Source of the DNA: Parasponia andersonii
Lineage: Eukaryota > Streptophyta > Magnoliopsida > Rosales > Cannabaceae
Assembly: GCA_002914805.1 (NCBI GenBank)
Contig: JXTB01000224.1
Location: 499,093 to 563,092, forward strand
Reading direction: 5' to 3'
Length of the DNA: 64,000 nt
The notes beneath the pieces were generated by a model. The model was given only the letters and a program-made list of their open reading frames with translations. It did no database searches and was not told where the DNA came from. Both the position numbers and the translations under genes were made by a program. Shown here piece by piece: positions 26,000-41,327 of the stretch (positions within the stretch are counted from its first letter, which is position 1; each line of letters begins with the position of its first letter).

Positions 26000-28900
26000 A
26001 ATTTAATCGATTCTGAATGTTTTCATATTTATTTATCGTGAGTTGAGCATGTTAGATTATTGATGGAAAAATTGAGTTTTTTATTGTTTATCCTCCCTTG
26101 ATTGATCACAATTAATACAAAAGTCTATACACACAATTAAGTTATCCTGTCAATAATTTAATTGTTTTGATATGAAGTGCATTGAATGTCATGAACCGTA
26201 CAATCATTATTGTCCTATTGATAGTAGATTGATACATTTGGTTGTGATATTTGGTGTATTGTCCTTACTTGCGTATGAGTCATTATTTTGCTTAAGAGAC
26301 TTTAGCACATGACGATCGCGTTATTAATTGGATCATTAGGAAAACTAAGAGGAAGAGCAAATAGTACGATCTTGGTTTTACATGCATATTAGTGATATTG
26401 TTCTTATTATTTTCTCTAGCTATAAGCAATCCTTGTATCTCTGCCATTCTGACGCAGAGTGAGACTATTATGTTTGATGACATAGATCTCACACCGAGTG
26501 TGGTAAAGTAAATGGACTAGATCTTGTGAGTTTGTGCAAATCCTAAATCCATTATTTATAGTTGATTGATGCCATGAAACTCTATGATGAGTGGGAGTAT
26601 TTAAAAAGGTGTTATTTAACGTGTATGAAGTATCTATGGAATAATTGGTTTGTGATAGTTTTTTGAGGATAAGATCACTACGGTTTTTCTTGAGGTCATT
26701 GGTGAGAAATTTGGGCAATTTTTATTGCAATCATGAGTATAGGCTTTTTAGTATTTTAAATTCCACCTTTTTATGATGGTATTAGTGGATATTAAAGATC
26801 TCATTGATAAGGTATTTTTTGGTTATTATGGCTCATATGAATTGGTATGGATTATTGAGAAAACTCTTCCATCTCTAGTTTATTTCGATTACATCAAGTC
26901 ATGGTGCTTAGAAGGAGTATTTGATTAGAGATAACACTTGATTGTTATGAGAAGTAATCAACTTAGATAAGTTGATAACAATACTTGTTGGGGAAGAGGA
27001 TGATATAAATGATAGAATGTCATTAATAGAAATTAAGTTCCAACTACTCTTAGAACAATATGTACACTTAAAGTTGAAATTTTGGAGATAGTCAGATTAT
27101 GACTGAGCTTATGATATTCTTTTGGGTGATTGGGATAAACTTTTCTTTCGTAATTGAAAAATTAATTACATCATTATTGATCCTAAATATGTGAGAGATG
27201 AATATCTTACATATTGTGGTATAAGAATTGAATTACAATTCTAGTTTTTCAAATGGGAAAATCAGTGGCAAGATTCATATGGTGTATCACAAGTTTCTCA
27301 TCCAAGATTGCTGTGCATATGCTTGTTACTTCAATGATTAATAAACTATCAGGGTTATAAGGGTAAGATTAATACTTGTGCAATTTCCTTAGAATTAATC
27401 TATACCGAGATTTTTGGACCATTGATTCCTCAAGTTATAAGAGGTTATAGATGACTATGGGTCTTTATGGATAACTACTCATATTATGGTCATATTGAAC
27501 TTGTTACTCTAAATGTCTTAACTCATAGAAAATGGATTAAATCGATCAAGTCCGACTATGGTGGTTATTATGAGAGATACAATAAGACGAAATGTAATCA
27601 TAAACCTTTTGCAATATATTTCTAAGACTGTGATATTGGTCGGTATTATGGATAATAATTGGATATTTTGGATACTATAGTATTGTAAAAGTATATAAAT
27701 CACACGTTTCTTGATAATATGTAATATCTTTTGAGGATTTATTTATGATGATTTATACGTGATTAAAAGATTATAGATTTGATTATCCGTCTCATATCAC
27801 TATAATGATTGAGCCAGATGAAGCTATCAGTTTTATTGATGTTTCTTGTATAAGTCAGGGGTAACGGGAGACTTTATTCGATGAGGAATATTTTGTGTTA
27901 TTATCTCTATTTTTTGTTGTTCCCACTGCAACTTTGTTGGCCCTACAATTAACTAGAAACCTATAGTCACTCGTGTTATATCCATTGATCTGTTGATACT
28001 TAATGCCTCTATATGTAAATAAAGAAATATGTAACTTTTGAAGAGATCATGATAATTTGATATACCTGTAATGTTTGGAGACTTTATAATTACTGGCAGG
28101 AACATAAGTTTGACATTGATTTTACCTCTAATATGATAATCTACCAGTGAGCCATTAGTAGTCTTCAGATCTTATTGTGAATGACACCATGAATGGTGAG
28201 ATGAATTTTATGTCTTTTAGAAATATGGGGTTTAGTTAAACTAGATAGTAATTTTTAACCTATTAGATAGATGTAAATGTCTGAGACCAAGTGTAATTAT
28301 GAGGTTTAAGTGGAAAGTGTAAGCAAGGCATCTATCTAAAAGTTTTAGCAAATGAGAAGAATTATTCATGGAGATATTTTTTCACTCGTTTCCACTAAAG
28401 ATACCTTATTGGTTTTGTAGTAATTATTATTATGTTGACTTGGAACTTTATTAAGTGGACGTGAGAATTACAATTTTGAATGAAGTTCTAGTATTTACAT
28501 GGCTACAGAGATTAGTTTTGAGATTATTGGTAATGAACACCTAATTTATTAGATTCATATTTTTTATTATGAATTGAGATTGGAATCAATATAATGGTAT
28601 CGCAAATTTGATATAATTATTACCATTATTATGTTTTGGAGAATGTTGTTGATCAATATGTACATGTGAGGGCTAATGGGAGCAGCTACATATTTATGAT
28701 GTTATGTATTATAGTTATTGTGGTCGTATTTAAAGATTCTAACCTAATGTGTGAGACAAATAATTATTGATTAGCCATATAAATATAAAGAATCTCGAAA
28801 AAGTCTCGTATGTTTAAGGTAAATAGGTACTTCATATAGTTTTAATGATATTTTGATTTATCCCAAAGAATCTACATTGATCAAGGTCTTTGTAGAGATC

Positions 28901-29035
28901 CAGTCCTAGATATTATTATACTTACTAGAATACACTAATTCTGAAATGTGACAAAATTATGAAAGACCGAAAGTCCATTAGTTGTATTGAAAGAGATCAT
29001 ATAAGATTAGTCCCTATGTGTCTACTGTTAGCAGC

Positions 29036-29073
<38 letters not shown>

Positions 29074-30102
29074 AACACTCGAGTACACACATGCCATAAT
29101 ATTGTAGTTATTTTTGGGCATACTGGTTAGGTATTTGAGTGATCCTTTTAGGTACCCGGGATCTTAACTTGTAATTGATTTATTGGTAGACCAATATTCG
29201 TGATATAGCTAGATTTTGTAATGCCAAGATTGTAGGCTACATGGATGATAAGAGCCTATCTATATGTATATTATAATGATAGTAGAAGGAGTTGTCATGA
29301 GATTTTATACCAATTGGACACTTACAGCTGAGTTGTTTTAGAATTTAATGTCGATTGGACATTTATAGCTACCTCGCCCATTGAGGCAAAAATTTTTGTG
29401 GCATATTATGAGACTACTAGTTATGAAATTTAACTATGGAATCTTGTTTCAATATTCAGAATAATTCACTCTATTCTAAGGTTGTTGAAACTTTATAGTT
29501 ATGATTTCACAACTCTATCTTTCTCTTAGAACTCGAGGAACATTGTTAGCTCCAATTTTACTAATGTACAATTCCCATTTTTTAAAGAGATAGTTATAGC
29601 ACCCTCATTTCTATTGAAAATATACATACAGATAACATATTAGCAAATTAACTAGTAAAAGACTCACCTTTGTGTGTTTTGAGAATACGCATCCCATAAG
29701 GTACTGTAAGTAGCCTTAGTTGTGTTTAACTAGTGAGAGTTTTTTGCCATCCATGTATAATGAACATGTTATTAATTGATATGAATACTCATGTTTTATT
29801 TAATACATGCATGTTTTTAGATCTTAGTCATCTTTTATGATGTGTACACACATGTTTATTTGATGAGTGACATATTGATTAGGGACATTCGGATTTAGGC
29901 TCAGTATATATAATGTTGGTCGATCCATGTATAAGAGTTGTCACCATGCTTTGTGAACCTTTAGCACCTGATTATGTATGATGCTTGTATCCAGTCGATT
30001 TAGTATTATACTTGATTAGTTTTTTGGGCTATTCTTGTTTGTAAAAGATTCTTGTATTTTGACATATTATAGTTAAGTGAGTATTTTATGTGATTATACT
30101 GT
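26000..30102 (+). pseudogene. Very old Ty1/copia element interior
   Basis: No long open frame survives, but translated plus-strand fragments keep the order of a copia pol. Integrase is visible near 27390-27640 (LELIYTEIFGPLIP, then IKSDYGGYYERY, matching RSDRGGEY). RT is visible near 28310-28480 (VDLELY.VDVRITILNE in place of QMDVKTAFLNG) and near 28680-28790 (FMMLC..VIVVV where LYVDDIL is expected). RNase H is visible near 29330-29690 (TFIATSPIEAKIFVA, then a YSYD...FS pattern). Substitutions and stops are spread throughout, showing great age. The 5' LTR was not identified. Confidence 0.65.
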
Positions 30103-30650
30103 TCAAGTAGGAGAATATTTGAATATTTTATATGGACTAGTATAATCACTAGTAACTCACTATGTCTTTATTGAAGTATATTAAGGATAATTATATTTGC
30201 ATGTATAATTGACTTTACATACTATTACATACAGACCATAATGGGATAGACGTTTATTTACTAACTAACAAGAGGCCCATGGGCTCCCAAATTCTCGATG
30301 TTATGACACCTCCCATCTCCCACCATAATTTCCTATATATAGGCACACTTGTGTCTTATGTGCTATGGCAATATTTTGAGAGAATGAAAGGGAGAGGAAG
30401 AATGGGAGAAGCTCAAGCCTCCTCTTGCACTCATAAGTTTCTTGATCTTGTAGACTCAGTGAAAGAGAAGATGACAAGTACAAATCGAATGGAAAGCTTA
30501 AGAGATAATATTCTACTTTTCTACTATTTGATATACTTCAAAATAAATGATTGTTTAATGTTTTTTGGACGAGCAATAGAATTTATTGTTGTGAGTTTTG
30601 ATTCATGGATTTACTCATCAAATATGATTGTTATTTTTTTATTTCAACAT
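30103..30650 (+). repeat. Polypurine tract and start of the copia 3' LTR
   Basis: The sequence caagtaggagaa at 30104-30115 corresponds to the AAGTGGGAGA polypurine tract of copia elements and is followed by TATTTGAATATTTTATATGG, expected LTR-start wording. A TATA-like tatatatagg near 30335 fits an LTR promoter. The right end of the LTR is not resolved; the 131-residue open frame at 30279-30674 lies in it and is not supported as a gene. Confidence 0.5.
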
Positions 30651-30654
30651 CTCC

Positions 30655-31250
30655 TTTATAGCATATTCATCTAGGAATTCGTTTTCTTACTGCACACATG
30701 TGAGCATTTCCCTAATTGAATAATGCCAATGCAGCGATCATTTGGAACTTTGAGGCCGCTTTGTCAAAAAGACTCCGAGCTTCTTCACTTGTTATTGTCT
30801 CCGGACCATTGAACACAACTACATTCCAAGCAGAGGTGGAGCCACATGCGGCTCAGAATTTTATTTTTCTTATAAATAGTATGTAAATTTTTTCAAAGAG
30901 TAGTCGTTGCCTCATTTGAATTTGTAAAATTTTAAGTATGCTCTCAATTTTAGAATTAGATCATTTCCACAATTGAAACACATTCAATTTTTGTCTTCTA
31001 TTGATTAAATTTCTTGCTCCAATTTTACAAGCTTATGCAAGTGGATATGATCATCTGGGTCAATACCAACATGGGTGCAGAAAAGATGAGCAAACTCAAA
31101 CAGCCAATCGTCCATTTCAAGTTGTTTGCACTCAGGATCTTCTGAAGCTGCTGGTTTCACCTTTGGGAGCTTCTTTCTCTCTCTTATCAACTTCAGAATC
31201 AGCAACTTCCAACAAAGATTCACCAAGTGGTGAATGAGATCCACTTTTAA
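30655..31250 (-). pseudogene. PHOX/CLMP1-type TPR-PB1 gene fragment, interrupted
   Basis: On the minus strand, 31244-31020 encodes KKLPKVKPAASEDPE followed by EMDDWLFEFAHLF and THVGIDPDDHIHLHKL. After about 200 bp of foreign sequence, 30812-30660 continues with PETITSEEARSLFDKAASKF, then ALALFN, a TAG stop where Trp is expected, and GNAHMCAVRKRIP. This order is that of plant PHOX/CLMP1-like proteins (N-terminal TPR, PB1, then this helical region), which bind HSP90/HSP70 and act in organelle positioning. The remainder of the gene is absent. The break, the TGG to TAG change and an apparent frameshift upstream of KKLPK show it is a dead fragment. Confidence 0.7.
30838..31034. repeat. Right copy of the 200-bp direct repeat
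   Basis: Matches 22740-22938. It begins in 'gcagaggtggagccac', wording seen at the ends of dispersed plant repeats, and interrupts the PHOX-like exon fragment. The two copies bracket about 7.9 kb of retroelement sequence. Confidence 0.75.
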
Positions 31251-31333
31251 GAACTTACTTTTTTGATGAATCAGGAAAAAAAAAAAAACATTTTAGAGAT
31301 CAAAATTTAGATCGCAGTCACGAGTGATTGCCT

Positions 31334-31480
31334 ATGCATTAAGTCCGTTCTACACCTTGTTTTCCAAATATATAAAGTATGTATTAAGTCTGTTCTACAC
31401 CTTTTTTTTTTTTTCCCAAATAAGTAAAGTATGCATTAAGTCTGTTCTACACTTTTTTCCAAATAAATAAGTAAATAAAG
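31334..31480. repeat. Three-copy minisatellite, unit about 45-52 bp
   Basis: Copies start at 31334, 31379 and 31431, each with at(g)attaagt.tgttctacac followed by a T-run and aaata.taaagt. Confidence 0.85.
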
Positions 31481-32937
31481 TATGTTCTATAGCCCATATT
31501 AATAAGTTATTGATTCTTTTTCGTTAGCATAGTGCACGTCGCTCACAGAAATTCTACGTCGGTTTTTCCTAAATAAAAAGATACGTTGAATAAACGACAT
31601 GTTTTCTACACATCATTAAGACAAGTTGTTTTGTTACGGAGCAATCAACCATATTGGATAAAACGGCAAGTAGTTCCCCTTGCAACCAAGATATACATTG
31701 TATATATTTTCTGTAACTTATATACAATATTTTTTGGACAAATTTTCCACTTTCAACCAGAATATTTGAATTAGTTTAGATGATATTTCAATTTCCCATG
31801 AAAATACAACAATTCCATTCCCAAATCTTTTTTCTTTTATTTTTTTTTTCCCTTTTTCTGTTGGCATGTATATATATATACATGGAAATGAAACAACTAA
31901 AGTTGATGAATTTTTATGATTTTTTTTGCTTAATTTTCTGATTTTTAAGCAAATTATTTATTTCAATTTTCCAATTAAACAAAATATTTATTTCAGTTGT
32001 GTGTGTGTGTGTGTGTGTGCATGGTCAGATGGGGGGCGTTTCAGGTATAGACCCAACAGAACAGAAATTGGGCCCATTTCATTCAAAGTCCAAGATGCCT
32101 ACGGTAGCCCATTATGTGAGCTAGGGCAACAAGCCGTCAGCAATAGACGAGGTCTAGAAATACTCCAAATAGCACCTACGTTTGCCACATTGGCTCAGCT
32201 CTCCAAACAACATCTGCCTGGGTTTCTATTCTTCTCCTCCTCGTGGTTTTGACTTTTGGCTAGAATTAGGGCTGTTATTGATGTCAATCTTCAGATTTTA
32301 TTGTTCTTTTCGTTGTTTTTGTATTAGATTTCAGTATTTATGAAAAAGCTCTAAGCGAAAAGCCTCTGTTCTGTCAATAGAAAACGGAGACTCACTGTGT
32401 GTCTTTTGTTGGATAGAACATAGAGGTATAACGAACAGGCCGAGATATCGTTTCAGTCGTCATTTTCTCGGGTTGACGATTCGATTGTTGCTCGTCCACA
32501 TTTTATTTTTCTTTCAACTATTAGAGCCTCTTTTTCTTGTGTTTTTTTTCATATTTTTTTAAGGAAAAAAAATAAAAATCTTTTCTTTAGGCAATTTGTG
32601 GTCGTAATATCATATCATGGAACTGAACCTTATGTATGACTCATCCAATGCCAATTGAACCTTTATATTAAATAAGAATTAAGCTATGTAGGAGCCATGG
32701 AATGGTATCAGAATTCTGAACTTTGTGTAAATTGAAATCAAGTCAAGAAGGAAGAGATCCAAAATGAAACACATCGGCTCCAAAGTGTATAAATTAATTC
32801 ACACCCAAAACTTAAAAGCGGATTCAAATGTCTCAAAACTAAAAATTGACACTCATTTCGACTTCTATTCACTAATGCTCCGCTAAACTAAACTTGTCTT
32901 TTAATCAACATTGTCATCTTGATTGGCTGATCTGTTT
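31481..32937. other. Intergenic DNA 3' of the phosphatase gene
   Basis: Holds a (TG)n run at 31998-32019. The segment 32020-32260 is less AT-rich and open for 108 residues (31926-32252, +), but the frame starts in the dinucleotide repeat and I recognise no domain. It might be a diverged gene end or a promoter remnant. Confidence 0.4.
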
Positions 32938-35349
<2,412 letters not shown>

Positions 35350-38300
35350 CTAAGGAGAAAGGACTAGCACTTTAATTGTTCCTCCACTATTTGCAGTTAA
35401 CACTGTTGGGCTATCGCTCTTCCAACAGACAGCACTAATAAAATATGATCCTGTATCATCGTCATTATCATTTAACTCTGAAGAACCGAGCTTATGACTA
35501 GTCATGGGTTTAGAAATCGCCTGCGACCAAAAATTAGTATCAAGATTTATTAAAAATGTCGGTTCAAAACACCATGACTAGGCTATATCTTACATTTACA
35601 CACACCAAACATGTTACTGTCCTTACCTTGTGATAAACGAAGACTTCATTTGTCTCACTGCCACATGCCATATATTCACTATTCACAGTTAGACCAACGA
35701 AATTCTTTTCATTCGTGTGGCCTCTATACGTGCAAATCTGTACAAGTGAAGTGATTTAAAACCACAAGTTGGAAAAGAAAAAGAAAAATGATAAAAGGAA
35801 AAGCGAAACTGACGATTTGAAATAGAAAAGTAAAGAAAAACGGACAATGTCCTGATAATGATAACTCACTGGCAGATTATCTTTGACATCCCACAAGCGC
35901 AATGTGCTGTCAGTTGATGCTGAAGCAAGTTCATTGTTCGACAAGAATTTCACATATGAAACAGCTTTGCTATGTCCGCTAAATACATGCAATGGTTGGC
36001 TGATATTTCTTAAGTCGTAGTAGTGAACGTGATGATCTGCAGAACCGACCTGCAATGCAAAACTCTGAGCGTCAAAGCTTGTAAATGGATATAAGTAGTT
36101 TAATGTTCGAGCTGATCAAACAATCTCAATGAATCATTACTCTATTTATTCTAATTTTGACCACTTATTGGAAAGAACGAACAGGAGTATCAACTGTAGA
36201 TTCCGAGAACATGATCAATAGCAAGACATAGGTGAAAAGATCAGTCCTAAAATTGGGGTGACGTATCAACACCGTTAATTCTTTTGTTTGAGAAAACTGG
36301 AATTAGACATGTAGGGCTTTAAAGAGAGACATACAGCCACGTGGACGCTGGATCCTGGATTATACTTGACAGAACAAATGTTTGCTTTCATGCCAATGTT
36401 AAAAACACTTGCTTCTTGGTTCGTGCACCAAATTTTCACCTGTTCAACATTTCAATCAAATGCATGGTGAGACAGATTTTTAACCAAAAACCAACATCAC
36501 ATGCATGCTCATGAAATCAAAATTTTCCTCAAATTAGCCCGTTAATGGGCTTGTAGGGAAGCACTGCATTTCTCAAGGTGACACTTATGAAAGGGAAAAA
36601 AAAAAAAAAAAAGAACTGCTCACCTTCTAAAAAAGGAAACAAACCTATGGCTAATCAATTATTAAATGTTCTTCTATTAGGACATATTTCAGACACACTA
36701 ATTTACAAGGTAATGGATAAATACCTAGTCCAGTTCTAGGTACCTTACAATCGTCACTGCCGGATACAAGCATTGAAGGTTCAGTACGTGAAAAATCCAC
36801 ACTCCAAGCTCGCTTTTCATGCTCCTCATACTCCATCACACTCTGCAAGGAGCAAGATTCCTATTAAAGAAGATACTGCAGCTCTATTTGATTAGCGCAC
36901 AAGACTGGTGCCCAAGAAATTGTGTCACAATATTTGAGTGCAAACATTAGATTAGGTGACCTAGATACATGGTTGAAAAATGTGTGACCGTGGATACATG
37001 GTTGAAAAATGTGAAATATCACCTGACGAGTAGTCACATCCCAAACAGTCACTATCCCTTCATAGTCACTGCTTGCAATATGGCTTTTGGTGTACTTATT
37101 CCAGCTCAAGCAACTAAGTTTACATCGAGTCGGCATCTCAACGATAGGACAGTGAATATCTTCTGGTTCATTAACCACCTGAAAGCAATGACAATGACAG
37201 ACTTGATGAGTCAAAAAGCTATGACATACAACACTTAACCTCAATCATCAAATTTAACCTAAGACGTAAAGGAACAAATGAACTACTAAAGCTTTTGCTG
37301 CACATTGATTCCTGAAGTCAGTTTTGATTCTAATTAATAAACATATGGACTCTTATTTACTCATATCCAGAGGACAATATCTACAGCTTACCGAGGAAAA
37401 TTCAAAAATCTTGATTCGCCGTGAAACTCCAGCCGTGGCAAACAATTCGTCGTCTCGATCAAATTCTATACTGCAGCAAACACAATACTGATTTCAGATG
37501 CCAATAATTTCAGTATACAGATTTTCATATATGGCCAGTCATCCTTTGTTCAGTTGGATATATGAATCTCCCGAGAAAACAAAAATCCATGATGATCATA
37601 ACATTTTGTGAACGGCAGATAAATTCTAAAGATTGGTACTCGAGTGCAGTAAAGTGTAGTGGTGCCCTTAACCTAATGACTCAAATAAGCCATGCACTAT
37701 GATACTGAAGTTTAACTAATTAATACATTTGATTAGTGTGTGTTAACGAGTTGCCGAAAGGTATATGGTTATAGAGAGAGATACGCATAATGAATTTCAA
37801 ATCACCTGGACACAATGTTAGCAGCGTGGAAGATATCACCATGCCTCAATTCTGCAATGACTCTAAGTCGACTAATTCAAGCAACCGAAAGGTATAAGTG
37901 ACAGCCAAAGAACATATGTCTAAAATGAACTGGAAAGTTATGAATGAAGCTAGCTTATCATGCGGAAGTCTATTACCTATATCGCGTAAAGGTACTCAGC
38001 ACAGATTGGAAATCTTCAAGACCTGGACTATAACCTTCTTTACTTATCATATTTGTGTTCCATTCGTCCCCTTTAGGTGAGTGTCCAGTTGAATTTCGTC
38101 GCTTTTGTAAGTAACACTCTTGTAAGTCATCAAACTGTTGCAGCATGCACCATTTCAATAACAACAGATAAACAGATGTATAATCCAAAGCAGCAAACTC
38201 GAAAGCCTATTCACAAACCAACTCATACAAAATGTAGACCAATTCACACAAAGGAGCAGATTACAATACTGCTGAATATATAATTATAGTTGGGAAATTA

Positions 38301-39831
38301 AAGGGCCCGTCTGAAAGAAATGAAACATCTCAAGACAACTAACCTGTGAATAGACCTGCCTTTTCCTTGCTAGAACTAGTCCTGATGGAGTAACCGACTG
38401 CAACCCTGCCCCACTGTAAGCATCCTTCTTTTGGAGTCCCTGGAAGACTGCTTGAGCATTTACATCAGGTTTCTTACTCTGCGAATTGCCAGAACCCATT
38501 TGGACTTGGGAAAAATAGGTACTGTAGTCGGTGCCATTACCATGCTTATCAATTAAACAAGGGAGTGTTTTTTCTACAGTATGATCGTTGATAAGCATTC
38601 TCATTCTTCCAGAGAATCTCTCCTTTTCCATAAATAGGTCAATTCTGCGCCTCTCTACAGCATTTACGTCCTCCTTAATGTAATGGAGATCAGATTGTAT
38701 CTATCAAAGGAGGGGGGAAAAAAAAAACAAACAATAAGAGAACACCTTTAATACCTTTAATCTTACAAACTACTACGGCTTGCTTGGAAACATATTTATA
38801 TTTTTTTTCCCATAATTAGCCAAAATGGTACAAGAAAATACAAGACATGATCACATCAGATGCACAAATTGAATAAGGACCTCAGTGAGTTGTTCAAGCT
38901 TCTGCTTTCTCAAGCAATGCAAGAAATTGAGCATGATCTGCATATTTGTCTCAGCTTCTTCTTGCTCCATTCTTCTCTTCTTGTCTGAAAGTAGAGAAAG
39001 AAGGCCATCTAGGTCTTTAATTGACACCTCAACACCCTGACTACGAGTCAGAAATGATATCAAAAGAGTGCAATACTTGCCAAAAGTTAAAGCAAATGCA
39101 TTCACTACTAGGTAAAGCTCGAAGCTAGAATTATCGTACTCCGGAGTCGTAAAATCTGACCAAATTCCAGACCAAATTCCCAATTTGATGACTGACCTGT
39201 TGTAATGCCTGACGAAGATGTTCAAATGGGGATGCGTCCTTTCCCAATCGAGAAGCTGAAGTCTTCTTAAGACACTGATAAAGCAAAAAAAACAGAGTTT
39301 TAAGGGAGTAGAATCCAGATCAAGTCCATAATTTACGCTCTATGACCTAATATCAGCTAATAACTATATAATACTGAACGAAATGTTTCAGTTTCTTTTC
39401 TTTTCTTTTCTCACGTTTTCTCGGCAACCAAACAAGACATCATTAACCGGGAGGGGGAAAAAAAAAGAAAAAGGAAAACGAACCTTGTCGAGCAAGAAAT
39501 TGGGGAAGATATGGCTAGTGGTGAGGTAGTGACCGCAAGAGGGACAATCGTTCTTGTTACGGAGGTGAGTTACGAGACACATGTAGCAAAAGCTATGGCC
39601 ACAAGCCGTGAGGAAAGCGTCCTTTATGATCTGCATGCAGATAGGGCAGAGCATGTCCTTGTCCGCATCCTCCATGGCCACATCCATATCCACATCCTCA
39701 TCCTCATCCTCGTCCTCCGCCGCCGCTGCCGCTCTCAGCGACGACGACGGTGGTTCGGAGGCGGATTGCGGCGAGGGCTCGGGTTTGACGGTGGGGACTA
39801 GAGCCCCAGTTCCCATTGAGTTCTCTCCCAT
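35350..39831 (-). CDS. COP1: E3 ubiquitin-protein ligase COP1, 13 exons
   Basis: Master repressor of photomorphogenesis: with SPA proteins and CUL4-DDB1 it ubiquitinates light-response factors such as HY5 in the nucleus. Minus-strand exons: 39484-39831, 39197-39274, 38881-39036, 38344-38700, 37977-38134, 37806-37871, 37392-37470, 37023-37178, 36744-36842, 36335-36439, 35870-36049, 35627-35737, 35350-35520. They join in frame to 687 residues, close to Arabidopsis COP1 (675), which also has 13 exons. A C3HC4 RING lies at residues 62-99 ([21 protein letters not shown]96, C99), preceded by an acidic run of alternating E and D. A coiled coil follows at about 145-215 ([15 protein letters not shown]). 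From about 375 there are seven WD40 blades ([25 protein letters not shown], the [13 protein letters not shown] blade). The protein ends [10 protein letters not shown]. All introns are GT-AG; no disabling change was seen. Confidence 0.97.
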
Positions 39832-41327
39832 TCTCTCTCTAAGATTGGGTCTTTGGTTTATGTTTCTCTCTCTAGAAATGAAGTTTCGTAGTCCCTACGG
39901 CGAGCGAGAGAGGACTGTGAGCTTTTTATGAAGATATTTTGATCTGTGATGGGTTAGGTGGTTCACTTTTTCTAGTAAGAGAAAGAATCGGAAAGAAGAA
40001 AGGGATGAAAAACAGTGTGTCTGAAACAGAGCGAGAAAGAATAGAGAGAGATATTTTGTGAGGGCGAGAACGGCCCACGTTACGCGGGCAATTTTTGATT
40101 TTTAATCTCCAATATTTTATTGGCGACTCATTTAATACGCGGTCGTTTCTATTGGCTTCTCTTTTTCTTTTTTTTTTTTCCCAAATTGGAATTATAAGGC
40201 TGCTAATCAGTTTTTTTTTTTTTTGGCTTGGAAAGTTGAGACTAATGTTCGTATTAGGATAATATCTAAGTTACTAATTTTTATAATAAATTTTTAATAC
40301 TAAAATATCCTGTATATAATTTATCATAATTTAATTAGTGATAATATTTAATTTACTTATGTTAAATTTTATTACACTAATTAATTAATGATAATTTACC
40401 AGTCACATTTATCCATCCTATTAAGACACAACGTAATTTGCATGCAATATTGTGTCAACTCTTTTTTTACAGATATTTAATTCGAATTTTCAAGAACCTT
40501 ACCTAACTCAACTCAATGTGTCCAATCCGAATTACCATGGACCATAGTACTCCTTTTTTTTTTTTTCCAAAAAGATATAGATTCTTTTGCCGGACTTAAT
40601 GTACATGCAAATGTAGAGAATACCGTTCTACTGAAATGTATCAGCAGCGAATAATTATAGCTTTTAAATATTTGTCATACTTGATTTATATTTTGAAATT
40701 TTGTTTAAAAATTTGACATTTAGAAATATCCATCACCAAAAAACACCACTTTATTGTGGCATGATTCGGCCCTCAACGTGTCATGCATTTAGAGTGTCCA
40801 CACTTTTCAAGGACATTATAGATAAATACCAATGGCATTTGGCTTTAGCTTATATGTATTACATAAAGTTGCCCCGTATTTGCAATTCTAGTAGGTAATA
40901 TTATAGGATCAACTAGTTAAAACACCATGAATAAGCGTAACCACCGGTGTAAACGTCAAGAGGAAGAGAAATGAATGGAGCGTAGAATTGAAAAATATTG
41001 CACGTGACACTTTGATTGGTGCTACTTAATGTATGGAGATGGACTGGACTAGTCACCAAACCATTTAGGCATGACATGCATATCGTTTACTATTTACCTT
41101 CTGGTCTTTTTTCAAACACTGTGGTCGCAAGTTTTACGTAATCCGTAACGATACTCACTTCTAATGTTGAAGTTCAAAATTTGAATCCACCTCCCATTAT
41201 TAAGGAGGGGGGGAAACCAATGACCAAACAACATTGAAAAATTGAGGACATTTATCGATTTACATTGTTTTCACGTACAAAATTCTTTCACTATATGTTC
41301 ACGCGTTCTAAGCTTCTATGTATACAA
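39832..41327. other. COP1 5' region and spacer before PTOX
   Basis: The first 250 bases upstream of the COP1 ATG should hold its leader and promoter; they contain CT-rich and GA-rich tracts. Further right no gene is seen. An AT-rich near-palindrome at 40318-40395 resembles 13607-13682 in reverse. The right end should contain the PTOX 3' untranslated region. Confidence 0.5.

Noticed and set aside
30279-30674. 131-residue plus-strand open frame
   Set aside because: It lies across the copia 3' LTR and into the antisense of the PHOX-like fragment, so it is not a coherent gene.
31926-32252. 108-residue plus-strand open frame
   Set aside because: It starts in AT-rich sequence, passes through the (TG)n repeat as an alternating Cys-Val run, and matches no domain I know.
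39511-39931. Plus-strand open frames opposite COP1 exon 1
   Set aside because: They are the complement of the acidic repeat and RING codons of COP1, with Ser and Arg runs from the GAG/GAT repeats.
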